64,000 bases of DNA from positions 248,001-312,000 of the forward strand of contig NZ_FNYH01000001.1 in NCBI RefSeq assembly GCF_900108915.1, read 5' to 3'. Within the stretch, counting starts at the first letter, position 1; every line of letters begins with the position of its first letter. The stretch comes from Allopseudospirillum japonicum. GTDB lineage: Bacteria; Pseudomonadota; Gammaproteobacteria; Pseudomonadales; Halomonadaceae. A program made the position numbers and the translations under genes. The notes under the pieces are model-generated. The model worked only from the letters and a program-made list of their open reading frames with translations. It ran no database searches and was not told the DNA's origin. Below are positions 8,827-15,792 of this stretch, in pieces.

Positions 8827-9762
8827 TTATGCCTTGCCTTGAGCAACAAAGTAAGTACACGCTTGCTCATCTAACCCTGAATTTGCGAGGGTCTTTGCTA
8901 ACAAAGACAATCCTGCCTGTGCCTGTGTTTGATGTGCAAAAGCAGCAAAAACACAAGCACCCGTACCCGTTAACCGAGCGGGGCAGCCTTGATTTGCTAG
9001 GCTTATTTGAGTCAATAGATCTAAGGCTAGTTTGACTTTAGGATACAAGTGACATACTAATGCTTGGCAAGCATTCTCGCCGCCTTGTTCAAGTGCGGTG
9101 CGCATTGTAATCTTTGGGCTAGAGCGCGTCAAGTTAGGGTGTTGAAATACACGCCCTGTAGCGACTTGGCAACCAGGATGTAACACAAGAAAAGACTGCG
9201 TTGCCAAATTGACAAAAGTAAGATCCTCACCGATACCTTGCGCCCAAGCATTGCGCCCATGCACAAATACAGGCACATCTGCACCTAGACTCAAGCCAAT
9301 ACTTGCCAACTCTGTTGTAGAAAATTGTAAACCCCACAACTGGTTAAGTGCTATTAAGGTTGCCGCAGCATTAGCACTGCCACCACCTAAACCACCACCA
9401 CTGGGGATTTTTTTGTGCAAATGCACCACAAGTTTTTGCATGGAGTCAGGCGCTATTCCCCGCACCAACCCAGCCTGATAAAGCGCTTGTGCCGCACGAT
9501 AGACAATATTGTTTTGCAGGGGCAAGTTCATTAAATCTTGCGTTCTCGCCAATGGCCCAGACATATGGATATCAAGCAGCTGGGTTTGTGTTATAGGCGC
9601 GGGATAAAAATCTAATTGATCTGCATAATCTAGTAATTGAAACAAAGTTTGCAACTCGTGATAACCATCATCACGACGTCCTACAATATGTAGCATGAGG
9701 TTCAGCTTTGCTGGTGCAAGTATAGAGACCAAGGGTACAGTCGAGGCAATCACATCAGGCAT
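8827..9762 (-). CDS. ispE: 4-diphosphocytidyl-2-C-methyl-D-erythritol kinase
   Basis: A 311-residue GHMP kinase of the MEP isoprenoid pathway; it phosphorylates CDP-methylerythritol. Seen: the N-terminal APAKLNLMLHIVGRRDDGYHEL and the ATP-binding KIPSGGGLGGGSANAAATL near residues 112-130, then GADVPVF near 155-160 and LTGTGACVFA toward the C-terminus. It precedes tRNA-Gln and prs as in related species. The usual upstream neighbour lolB is missing; a phosphatase gene stands there instead, 13 bp upstream. Confidence 0.96.
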   Translation of the reverse strand: MPDVIASTVPLVSILAPAKLNLMLHIVGRRDDGYHELQTLFQLLDYADQLDFYPAPITQTQLLDIHMSGPLARTQDLMNLPLQNNIVYRAAQALYQAGLVRGIAPDSMQKLVVHLHKKIPSGGGLGGGSANAAATLIALNQLWGLQFSTTELASIGLSLGADVPVFVHGRNAWAQGIGEDLTFVNLATQSFLVLHPGCQVATGRVFQHPNLTRSSPKITMRTALEQGGENACQALVCHLYPKVKLALDLLTQISLANQGCPARLTGTGACVFAAFAHQTQAQAGLSLLAKTLANSGLDEQACTYFVAQGKA

Positions 9763-9775
9763 AAAGGCATGGTCC

Positions 9776-10276
9776 TTAGGGGGTTTTCACTGGCAATTTA
9801 TGTTGCTTAATCAGGTACGTCAACCAAGCTTGGCTACCAATTTCCACTAAACGAACAACCTGATCAAAGCCTTGCGGACCACCATAATAAGGATCAGGCA
9901 CAGCTTGATAGCCAGTTTCTGGGACTAAGCTGAGAAAAAGATCCACATGGGCATATGTTTGCGCTTGTTGCCAAGCACGCAGATGCGCTAGATTGGCTTC
10001 GTCCATTGCTAAAACATAATCAAAGGTCTGCAAATCTTGCGGTTTTACTTGGCGCGCCCTGAGGTGCGACAAATCATAGCCTGCCTTTTTTGCAGCGGCT
10101 TGTGTTCTAGCATCAGGCGCTTTGCCTATATGCCAATCTCCGGTACCTGCAGAATCCACTTGAATCACCTCTTGCAAACCTGCATTTGCCACCAATTGAC
10201 GAAAAATGCCATCTGCAGTAGGCGAACGACAAATATTCCCTAAACAAACAAATAAGACTTTGATTTTTTTACTCAT
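9776..10276 (-). CDS. Low-molecular-weight protein-tyrosine phosphatase
   Basis: A 166-residue cytosolic phosphatase. Seen: the CX5R active-site loop FVCLGNICRSPTADG close to the N-terminus and the acid-loop aspartate in VPDPYYGGPQGF near residue 130. The open frame reaches 10327, but the ATG at 10276 (MSKKIKVLFVCLGN) gives the normal family length and start. It is 13 bp upstream of ispE and may share its transcript. Some members (Wzb type) act on exopolysaccharide tyrosine kinases, but no wza/wzc genes are in this window, so the target is unknown. Confidence 0.92.
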   Translation of the reverse strand: MSKKIKVLFVCLGNICRSPTADGIFRQLVANAGLQEVIQVDSAGTGDWHIGKAPDARTQAAAKKAGYDLSHLRARQVKPQDLQTFDYVLAMDEANLAHLRAWQQAQTYAHVDLFLSLVPETGYQAVPDPYYGGPQGFDQVVRLVEIGSQAWLTYLIKQHKLPVKTP

Positions 10277-10312
10277 ACATAAGTATCCACTGTTTGCCTC
10301 ATCTATAACGAC

Positions 10313-10340
10313 AAAACCCGCCAGCAATGGCGGGTTTTAT
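10313..10340 (-). terminator. Terminator after the FKBP gene
   Basis: AAAACCCGCCA (10313-10323) pairs with TGGCGGGTTTT (10328-10338) around a GCAA loop. It works best on the minus strand, ending the FKBP transcript, but is symmetrical. Confidence 0.85.
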
Positions 10341-10360
10341 TTTCTGTCATAACGATTCTA

Positions 10361-10846
10361 TTAGTGATTCGCTAGCTCACCTTCGTGAGGATGGCCATGC
10401 GCGACTTCTTCTTGCGTACTTTCACGTACCATTTCAATGGCTACATCAAAATTCAATGTCGTACCCGCTAAAGGGTGGTTAGCATCAATGGTCACTTTTT
10501 CTGCAGCGACATCAGTGACCGTCACAATCATGGCACCACCTGGGCCTTGGGTTTGGAACTGCATACCCGGCTGAATATCATCAACCCCTTGAAAAGCAGC
10601 TTTATCTACTTCTTGCACCAGCGCATCGTTACGCTCACCGTAAGCTTGTGCAGGTTCCACTGTGACTTGCAAAGCTTCGCCAGCTTCTTTACCTAAGAGC
10701 GCATTTTCTAAACCTGGAATGATGTTGTTATGACCGTGAAGATAGTAAAGCGGCTCACCACGATCACGAGAAGAGTCTAAAACAGTACCCGCGTTATCTG
10801 TTAAAGTGTAGTGAATGCCGACTACTGAATTCGCGCTGATTTGCAT
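10361..10846 (-). CDS. FKBP-type peptidyl-prolyl isomerase, SlyD-like
   Basis: A 161-residue cytosolic prolyl isomerase/chaperone. Seen: VVGIHYTLTDNAGTVLDSS at the start, then PLYYLHGHNNIIPGLENALLG, the insert-in-flap region (EPAQAYGERNDALVQEVDKAAF), and ATDANHPLAG-like KVTIDANHPLAGTTLNFDV. The C-terminus has only a short His-containing tail (HGHPHEGELANH), not the long Cys/His-rich metal tail of E. coli SlyD, so a role in nickel delivery is unlikely. It stands alone between a cysteine-peptidase gene and a terminator. Confidence 0.93.
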   Translation of the reverse strand: MQISANSVVGIHYTLTDNAGTVLDSSRDRGEPLYYLHGHNNIIPGLENALLGKEAGEALQVTVEPAQAYGERNDALVQEVDKAAFQGVDDIQPGMQFQTQGPGGAMIVTVTDVAAEKVTIDANHPLAGTTLNFDVAIEMVRESTQEEVAHGHPHEGELANH

Positions 10847-10964
10847 AAGAGGTCCAACTTTTTGATGAATTGAGTTTTCATTGTAGCCATCCTAGCGGCT
10901 AAGCTCAAACCCAATCTGGAGACAAGCCCGCACTTTTACTTCAATCAAGACAACACCAAACAGC

Positions 10965-11375
10965 TTATTTTTTGACTTCGATAAACCATTTTGGCCGCAT
11001 TGCTGCAAAGTCTGTACGTAGGTTTGAAGTTAAGTAACTTGCTGAGTCTAAAACAAATTCTTTACCATCTTGACGTTGAAAAACTACCCAATGCCAGAAG
11101 TTTTTCCCTTCTTTTTGATGGTGTTTAATCGCCAGTAGCGCCATGTCGGGCAAGGTTTCCCAAGCAACAAAAGGGATTTCTTGGGCTGAAGTTTGTACGC
11201 CTGCACTCGCCAGCATTTCCCTAACATAATGCGTATCTGACCATAGCGCCTGATCTTCCGCATCAATCCCCATCGCATTGGCAATTTGTTTCATTTCTGC
11301 ATAGGTTTTACCTAGAATGTTAGCAACAGAGGCAATCCCACAGCCGCTTACTTCCTCTTGGATCACAGGTAACAT
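10965..11375 (-). CDS. C39-like cysteine peptidase family protein (stand-alone)
   Basis: A 136-residue protein resembling the peptidase C39-like fold with no transporter attached. Seen: an N-terminal Gln then SGCGIASVANILG carrying the candidate catalytic cysteine near residue 12, a histidine in NFWHWVVF near 93, and an aspartate in VLDSASYL near 107, in the right order for a papain-like triad. ATG at 11375 is preferred over 11393 because AAGGAA lies 6-7 nt upstream. No bacteriocin precursor is visible nearby and there is no signal peptide, so the substrate is unknown; it may be cytosolic. Confidence 0.7.
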   Translation of the reverse strand: MLPVIQEEVSGCGIASVANILGKTYAEMKQIANAMGIDAEDQALWSDTHYVREMLASAGVQTSAQEIPFVAWETLPDMALLAIKHHQKEGKNFWHWVVFQRQDGKEFVLDSASYLTSNLRTDFAAMRPKWFIEVKK

Positions 11376-11502
11376 CCGCTTTTCCTTAATCATTTCTTTG
11401 CTTGCATCCCTACTGATATACTTGTTTAGAAATTTGCACGCGAATCAGACGCCCACTTTGGGCAAAAAGACTCCATCATTCGCTCGCTGCGAGGGTTTAT
11501 TT

Positions 11503-12174
11503 ATGAGCTTTTCCCAACTATTCCCCCTCACCAGCTCTTTAATATGGGCCAATGTGTTATATGCCATGATTTTATTATGGGCTCTCTGGCACATCAATTG
11601 GCGCGAGTTGGTGCAGGATACTGGATTACAACATTTATTTTTAGGAACCAGTGTTTTCGCTATGTTGCTTTGGCAAATGCGTGCTGGGCTTTCTCCTGAT
11701 ATTGGCATTCATTTTCTTTTAGCCACAACCTTTACCCTCATGTTTCGCTGGCCTTTAGCACTGATTGCCACTGGCTTAGCTTTATTAGGGACTGCCTGGA
11801 GCGGTAAAACACCTTGGGATTTTTTAGGGCTTAATGGCCTGATTACTGGCGTGATTCCTGTGGTTGTGAGCCATTTTATCTGGCGTTTTGTGGATCAACG
11901 TTTACCAGATAATTATTTTGTCTTCGTATTTGCCAATGGCTTTTTTGGGAGCGCCCTTGCTGCCTTAGCCTCTGGTTTAAGCTTATTTGCCTGCCTTTGG
12001 TTGATTACCTCAAGTTATGATTTTACCCGTATGGGTGGCGAATATTTGCTATTTTTGCCCTTAGTTTTGCCACCTGAAGCTGTCGTCAATGGCATGATTA
12101 TTAGCGGCTTATTAGCTTATACCCCCCATTGGGTGCGTACTTTTGACGAGCAACGTTATCTCGATAGCCAATAA
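11503..12174 (+). CDS. CbiM-like ECF-type permease/integral membrane protein
   Basis: A 223-residue polytopic protein with about six or seven hydrophobic segments. Seen: RAGLSPDIGIHFLLATTFTLMF near residues 60-80 and PLVLPPEAVVNGMIISGLLAYTPHWV near the C-terminus, which recall the CbiM/energy-coupling-factor permease family common in Pseudomonas. It lacks the N-terminal MH(I/L) metal-binding histidine of true cobalt CbiM, and no ATPase or CbiQ gene is adjacent, so the substrate and even transport by itself are uncertain. The ATG at 11503 was chosen over the longer frame, which overlaps the divergent gene. A hairpin terminator follows. Confidence 0.55.
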   Translation: MSFSQLFPLTSSLIWANVLYAMILLWALWHINWRELVQDTGLQHLFLGTSVFAMLLWQMRAGLSPDIGIHFLLATTFTLMFRWPLALIATGLALLGTAWSGKTPWDFLGLNGLITGVIPVVVSHFIWRFVDQRLPDNYFVFVFANGFFGSALAALASGLSLFACLWLITSSYDFTRMGGEYLLFLPLVLPPEAVVNGMIISGLLAYTPHWVRTFDEQRYLDSQ

Positions 12175-12180
12175 TCAAAG

Positions 12181-12208
12181 CAGCTTCCCAAGGAAGGGAG
12201 GCTGGTTT
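12181..12208 (+). terminator. Hairpin terminator after the CbiM-like gene
   Basis: CAGCTTCCC (12181-12189) pairs with GGGAGGCTG (12196-12204, one G-T pair) and is followed by GTTTGG. It lies between two convergent genes. Confidence 0.65.
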
Positions 12209-12217
12209 GGTTGTCCC

Positions 12218-12652
12218 TTATTCTTCTTCCGCAATCCCAGATATGCCTTCTAAAGCTTGGCGCACTGTCTGCGGCTGGCACGATAAGTGCGCTAAAACTT
12301 GTTCCCCCCGCTCTACAGAAATCCCTGCATCGACGGGCGCATTTTCGACTAATCGATCTACAGAAAAAAACATTCGATAGCGGGTCTTACCATTAAAAAC
12401 ACTTAAATCATAATAATAATGACGCCCCACACCCTTCCACTGCCAAGTAAAAGCCTGGGCTTTATTCGTCTGTAATTCAAGCTCGGCTTGTTGTAAATTC
12501 TTACCAAAGCGGTATCTAAGATGAGTCCCTAGATCTTCGACCAAGACTTGTTTTTTATTAGCAAACTGGCAATAAAAAACCTCTGTTGCCCTTGCCATAC
12601 TCGTTTTCATAAATAGGCTAGTGATGAATAGAAAAAACCATAATATACGCAT
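12218..12652 (-). CDS. Small secreted protein of unknown function
   Basis: A 144-residue protein with a clear signal peptide (MRILWFFLFITSLF...ARAT, cleavage near residue 22), so probably periplasmic. The mature part has two cysteines, one near the start (VFYCQFAN) and one near the end (LSCQPQT), which could form a disulfide, and is rich in aromatic residues (WQWKGVGRHYYYDLSVF). I do not recognise the family. The ATG follows AGGATT at a good distance. It converges on the CbiM-like gene. Confidence 0.7.
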   Translation of the reverse strand: MRILWFFLFITSLFMKTSMARATEVFYCQFANKKQVLVEDLGTHLRYRFGKNLQQAELELQTNKAQAFTWQWKGVGRHYYYDLSVFNGKTRYRMFFSVDRLVENAPVDAGISVERGEQVLAHLSCQPQTVRQALEGISGIAEEE

Positions 12653-12744
12653 TATTTAATCCTGCACATGATGCTCATATCTTTGCTACTTTACTGAGCT
12701 TTAAACTTGATTTTTAATCACCTTTTTGTTATTTTTCCGACTTC

Positions 12745-12850
12745 ATCTTAGGGGAGTAGTCGCTTAATCCAAGTGATTAAGGCTTATATCAACATCGTTG
12801 AGCCTCAGCTCATGGTATAAGCAGCTTAGCAGCCTGACGAGACCTTTGAT
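12745..12850 (+). ncRNA. yybP-ykoY manganese riboswitch aptamer
   Basis: The stretch begins TTAGGGGAGTAGTCGC (12748-12763) and ends GACGAGACCTTTGAT (12837-12851), the two invariant ends of the yybP-ykoY aptamer, with CAACATCGTTGAGCC between them supplying the Mn2+-binding loop. It precedes the start codon at 12933 by about 80 nt. The spacer holds GGGGTCAGC (12874-12882) and GCTGGCCCC (12913-12921), which can pair just before the AAGGAT ribosome site and is the likely expression platform. Manganese binding would be expected to turn on the exporter downstream. Confidence 0.9.
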
Positions 12851-12932
12851 ATTAGCCTTTGTACCTTTTTAATTGGGGTCAGCTGCAAAGGTTAGTGTCA
12901 AAGCGTGTCTGTGCTGGCCCCAAGGATCCCTC

Positions 12933-13511
12933 ATGGAAGCTTTGCTCATTTCAACCTTTTCTGTAGCCATCGCCGAAATTGGCGACAAGACCCAACTCCT
13001 CTCTTTTTTACTGATAGCCCGCTTTCGTCAACCTTGGCCCATCATTTGGGGCATTTTGGTAGCGACACTTGCCAATCACGCGGTCGCTGCTTGGTTAGGA
13101 CAAAGCTTTGCCAACCTACTTACAGCAGACTGGCTCCCATGGGTGGTTGGCGCCGCCTTTATTGCTGTGGGTCTATGGGTGCTGATTCCTGACAAACTCG
13201 ATGAAGAAGAGGAGTCTTCTTGGTTCAAATCAAATGCTTTTGTCGCCAGTTTGGTCTTGTTTTTTATTGCAGAAATTGGCGATAAAACCCAAATAGCGAC
13301 CATTATTTTAGGCGCACAATACACCTCGTTATTGATGGTCGTGATGGGAACTACCCTAGGTATGTTAGCGGCGAATGTGCCTGTGGTGATGATGGGGCAT
13401 TTAGCAGTGGATAAACTACCACTTGATTGGATTCGACGTGTTGCCAGTGCTGTTTTTATTCTTTTAGGGATTTATGTGATTATCATGGGCTTACCGCAAG
13501 CCAGCGCTTAA
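12933..13511 (+). CDS. Manganese exporter, TMEM165/GDT1 (UPF0016) family
   Basis: A 192-residue inner-membrane protein built as two repeats of three helices. Seen: the family signature E-x-G-D-K-T twice, AEIGDKTQLL near residue 15 and AEIGDKTQIAT near 115. Bacterial members (for example MneA of Vibrio cholerae) export Mn2+. The preceding yybP-ykoY riboswitch supports Mn2+ as the substrate here. The open frame starts at 12873, but the ATG at 12933 has AAGGAT 7 nt upstream and starts at the first helix, and the longer form would run through the expression platform. Confidence 0.93.
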   Translation: MEALLISTFSVAIAEIGDKTQLLSFLLIARFRQPWPIIWGILVATLANHAVAAWLGQSFANLLTADWLPWVVGAAFIAVGLWVLIPDKLDEEEESSWFKSNAFVASLVLFFIAEIGDKTQIATIILGAQYTSLLMVVMGTTLGMLAANVPVVMMGHLAVDKLPLDWIRRVASAVFILLGIYVIIMGLPQASA

Positions 13512-13521
13512 CACATAAAAT

Positions 13522-13597
13522 AAAACCCCCTAGTTTGATAACAACAATCTAGGGGGTTCCGCGCAATACAGACTTAAGCGAGAGCCTTGCTTAAGTC
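13522..13597 (-). terminator. Double hairpin ending the etfBA transcript (two-way)
   Basis: AACCCCCTAG (13524-13533) pairs with CTAGGGGGTT (13549-13558) and on the minus strand runs into TTTTATTTT. A second inverted repeat, CAGACTTAAGC/GCTTAAGTCTG at about 13568-13598, lies between it and etfA. The first also serves the convergent Mn exporter. Confidence 0.85.
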
Positions 13598-13616
13598 TGT
13601 TGTAACCAAAAGCGAC

Positions 13617-14546
13617 TTAAATCTGCTGCTCTAACTGAGGCAAGACCTCAAACAAATCAGCAACCAAGCCATAGTCTGCTACTTGGAAAATAGGCGCTTC
13701 TTCGTCTTTGTTAACTGCAACAATCACTTTAGAGTCTTTCATACCGGCTAAGTGCTGAATCGCACCTGAGATACCAAAGGCAATATAAAGTTCTGGTGCG
13801 ACAATCTTACCAGTTTGACCAACTTGCATATCATTAGGTACAAAGCCTGCATCAACTGCCGCACGCGAGGCACCAATCGCAGCACCGAGTTTGTCAGCCA
13901 AAGGATCCAACTTAGCGAAGTTTTCCGCTGAACCTAAACCACGACCACCGGAAATCACCACACGCGCAGCAGTTAGCTCAGGACGATCTGATTTAGCAAT
14001 TTCTTCACCGACAAAGCTAGACAAGCCAGCATCTTGAGCATCTTGAGCAACCGCTTCAATGGCAGCATTACCTGTTGCGGCAACGGCATCAAAACCTGTC
14101 GCCCGTACAGTGAGGACTTTAACCGCATCACTGCTTTGTACGGTTGCAATCGCGCTACCTGCATAGATAGGACGCTTAAAGGTGTCGGCACTTTCTACAC
14201 TGATGATTTCAGAGATTTGCGCAACATCCAACAAAGCAGCTACACGTGGCATCAAGTTTTTGCCATTAGTCGTTGCAGGTGCAAGTACATGCGAATAGGC
14301 TTTTGCCAAATCAGCAACCAAAGGCGCTAGATTTTCTGCAAGCTGATGATTGTAAGCGGCATGATCCGCTACCAATACTTTCGCTACACCTTCAAGCTTA
14401 GCGGCAGCTTCTGCAGCTGCTTGACAAGCTTCACCAGCAACTAATACGTGAATATCGCCACCGATTTTCTGCGCAGCCGCTACAGTATTTGCCGTTGCGG
14501 CAACTAAATCTGCATTGTGATGATCAGCAACTACTAAAATGCTCAT
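13617..14546 (-). CDS. etfA: Electron transfer flavoprotein alpha subunit
   Basis: A 309-residue FAD-binding subunit of the soluble ETF dimer, which takes electrons from acyl-CoA and other dehydrogenases and gives them to ETF-ubiquinone oxidoreductase. Seen: ILVVADHHNADL at the N-terminus, VVISGGRGLGSAENF near residue 195, and the C-terminal FAD signature LYIAFGISGAIQHLAGMKDSK near 256-276. It starts 2 nt after etfB, so translation is probably coupled. The partner oxidoreductase gene is divergent at 15793. Confidence 0.97.
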   Translation of the reverse strand: MSILVVADHHNADLVAATANTVAAAQKIGGDIHVLVAGEACQAAAEAAAKLEGVAKVLVADHAAYNHQLAENLAPLVADLAKAYSHVLAPATTNGKNLMPRVAALLDVAQISEIISVESADTFKRPIYAGSAIATVQSSDAVKVLTVRATGFDAVAATGNAAIEAVAQDAQDAGLSSFVGEEIAKSDRPELTAARVVISGGRGLGSAENFAKLDPLADKLGAAIGASRAAVDAGFVPNDMQVGQTGKIVAPELYIAFGISGAIQHLAGMKDSKVIVAVNKDEEAPIFQVADYGLVADLFEVLPQLEQQI

Positions 14547-14548
14547 TA

Positions 14549-15298
14549 TTAGATCACCTTCGCTTCGTTTTTCAGTTTATCAACGAGTTCTTCCACACTA
14601 GCGACTTTAATGCCTGCTTGACGCTCTGCAGGTGGCTCAACTTTTAAAGTTGTCACTTTAGAAGCTGTATCCACACCATAATCTGCTGGTGTTTTCACTT
14701 CTAAAGGCTTCTTCTTCGCCTTCATAATATCTGGCAAACGCGCGTAACGTGGTTCATTCAAACGCAAGTCTACGGTCACCACGGCAGGCAATTTAAGCTG
14801 TAGCTTTTGCAAACCGCCATCGATTTCACGTACGAGATTGAGTTGCTCACCTTCAATGGCCACTTCAGAAGCATAAGTCCCTAAAGACATACCCGCTAAA
14901 GCAGAAAGCATTTGCCCAGTTTGGTTGTTGTCCGTATCAATGGACTGTTTGCCTAAAAGCACTAAACCCGGTTGTTCATCAGCAACCACCTTGTTGAGCA
15001 ACTTGGCAACTGCGAGAGAGTCTAGCGCTTCGTCGGTTTCGATCAAAATACCGCGATCTGCACCCAATGCCATAGCGGTACGCATTTGCTCTTCGGATTT
15101 TTTGGGGCCGATAGAGACAACGACGATTTCCGTCGCCACGCCTTTCTCTTTCAAGCGTACTGCTTCTTCTACGGCGATTTCACAGAAGGGATTCATCGCC
15201 ATTTTAACATTGGTTAAATCGACATCAGACTGGTCTGCTTTAACACGCACTTTGACGTTGTAGTCAACGACTCGCTTAACAGCAACAAGAACCTTCAT
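14549..15298 (-). CDS. etfB: Electron transfer flavoprotein beta subunit
   Basis: A 249-residue subunit that binds AMP and docks the dehydrogenases. Seen: [19 protein letters not shown] at the N-terminus, [18 protein letters not shown] near residues 37-54, and the ETF-beta signature [10 protein letters not shown]...[17 protein letters not shown] near 155-185. First gene of etfBA; it reads away from a 494-bp region shared with ETF-ubiquinone oxidoreductase. Confidence 0.97.
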   Translation of the reverse strand: MKVLVAVKRVVDYNVKVRVKADQSDVDLTNVKMAMNPFCEIAVEEAVRLKEKGVATEIVVVSIGPKKSEEQMRTAMALGADRGILIETDEALDSLAVAKLLNKVVADEQPGLVLLGKQSIDTDNNQTGQMLSALAGMSLGTYASEVAIEGEQLNLVREIDGGLQKLQLKLPAVVTVDLRLNEPRYARLPDIMKAKKKPLEVKTPADYGVDTASKVTTLKVEPPAERQAGIKVASVEELVDKLKNEAKVI

Positions 15299-15792
15299 AG
15301 ATTCCTCGTCTTCCTAGTTGGTGGGTGGACATGGACTCGTATTTGCGCCACACCTTGTTGTATGCAAACACCCTAACGGGCGCTCGAAAAACTGCGTCCC
15401 GCACAATAATGACCACAATGCGAGTTTAGGTCAAATTTCATACTAAACTCACCAGTCACATTTTTTACTTTGCTCGGTTTGGTCCTAGAGATAAGGTAAG
15501 CCTCTGCCTTTACCCCTAGGTATCCTGATATACTGCAATTGTTACACCTTGGTCATTGTCTCTAGCCTGCTTTAATATACGCGCGACTGAATGATCAAGG
15601 CCCAATGACCTTACCTTGTGAAGCTGGGTCACTGCAAGTGATCTGCCCAAGGTCTAGGCAAGAAAATTTCAAGCAAGATTTGACACCTATGCCAATTTGC
15701 ATAATATGAGGCATAAGGCAACGAAAAGCAAACGACCGTTTAAAAATAATAAGACTTGTGGTCTTACTTACCAAGCATGAGGAGCACCCACT
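15299..15792. promoter_or_regulatory. 494-bp divergent control region of etfBA and ETF-QO
   Basis: No gene is visible. It holds a PsrA-like site at 15729-15742 and an inverted repeat GGTCATTG (15551-15558) / CAATGACC (15603-15610). TGATATACT near 15528 resembles a -10 region. Regulation by fatty-acid status would suit the genes on both sides. Confidence 0.5.
15729..15742. promoter_or_regulatory. PsrA/FadR-type operator candidate CAAAC-N4-GTTTA
   Basis: CAAAC (15729-15733), four bases, then GTTTA. PsrA of Pseudomonas binds G/CAAAC-N2-4-GTTTG/C upstream of etf and beta-oxidation genes. The site lies about 50 bp before the ETF-QO start. Confidence 0.4.

Noticed and set aside
8454-9035. Rightward 193-codon open frame
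   Set aside because: It crosses the prs 5' end, tRNA-Gln and the ispE 3' end on the opposite strand and has no family likeness; it is a shadow of real features.
10965-11375. Bacteriocin exporter remnant
   Set aside because: No ABC or membrane domain follows the C39-like part, and no double-glycine leader peptide was seen.
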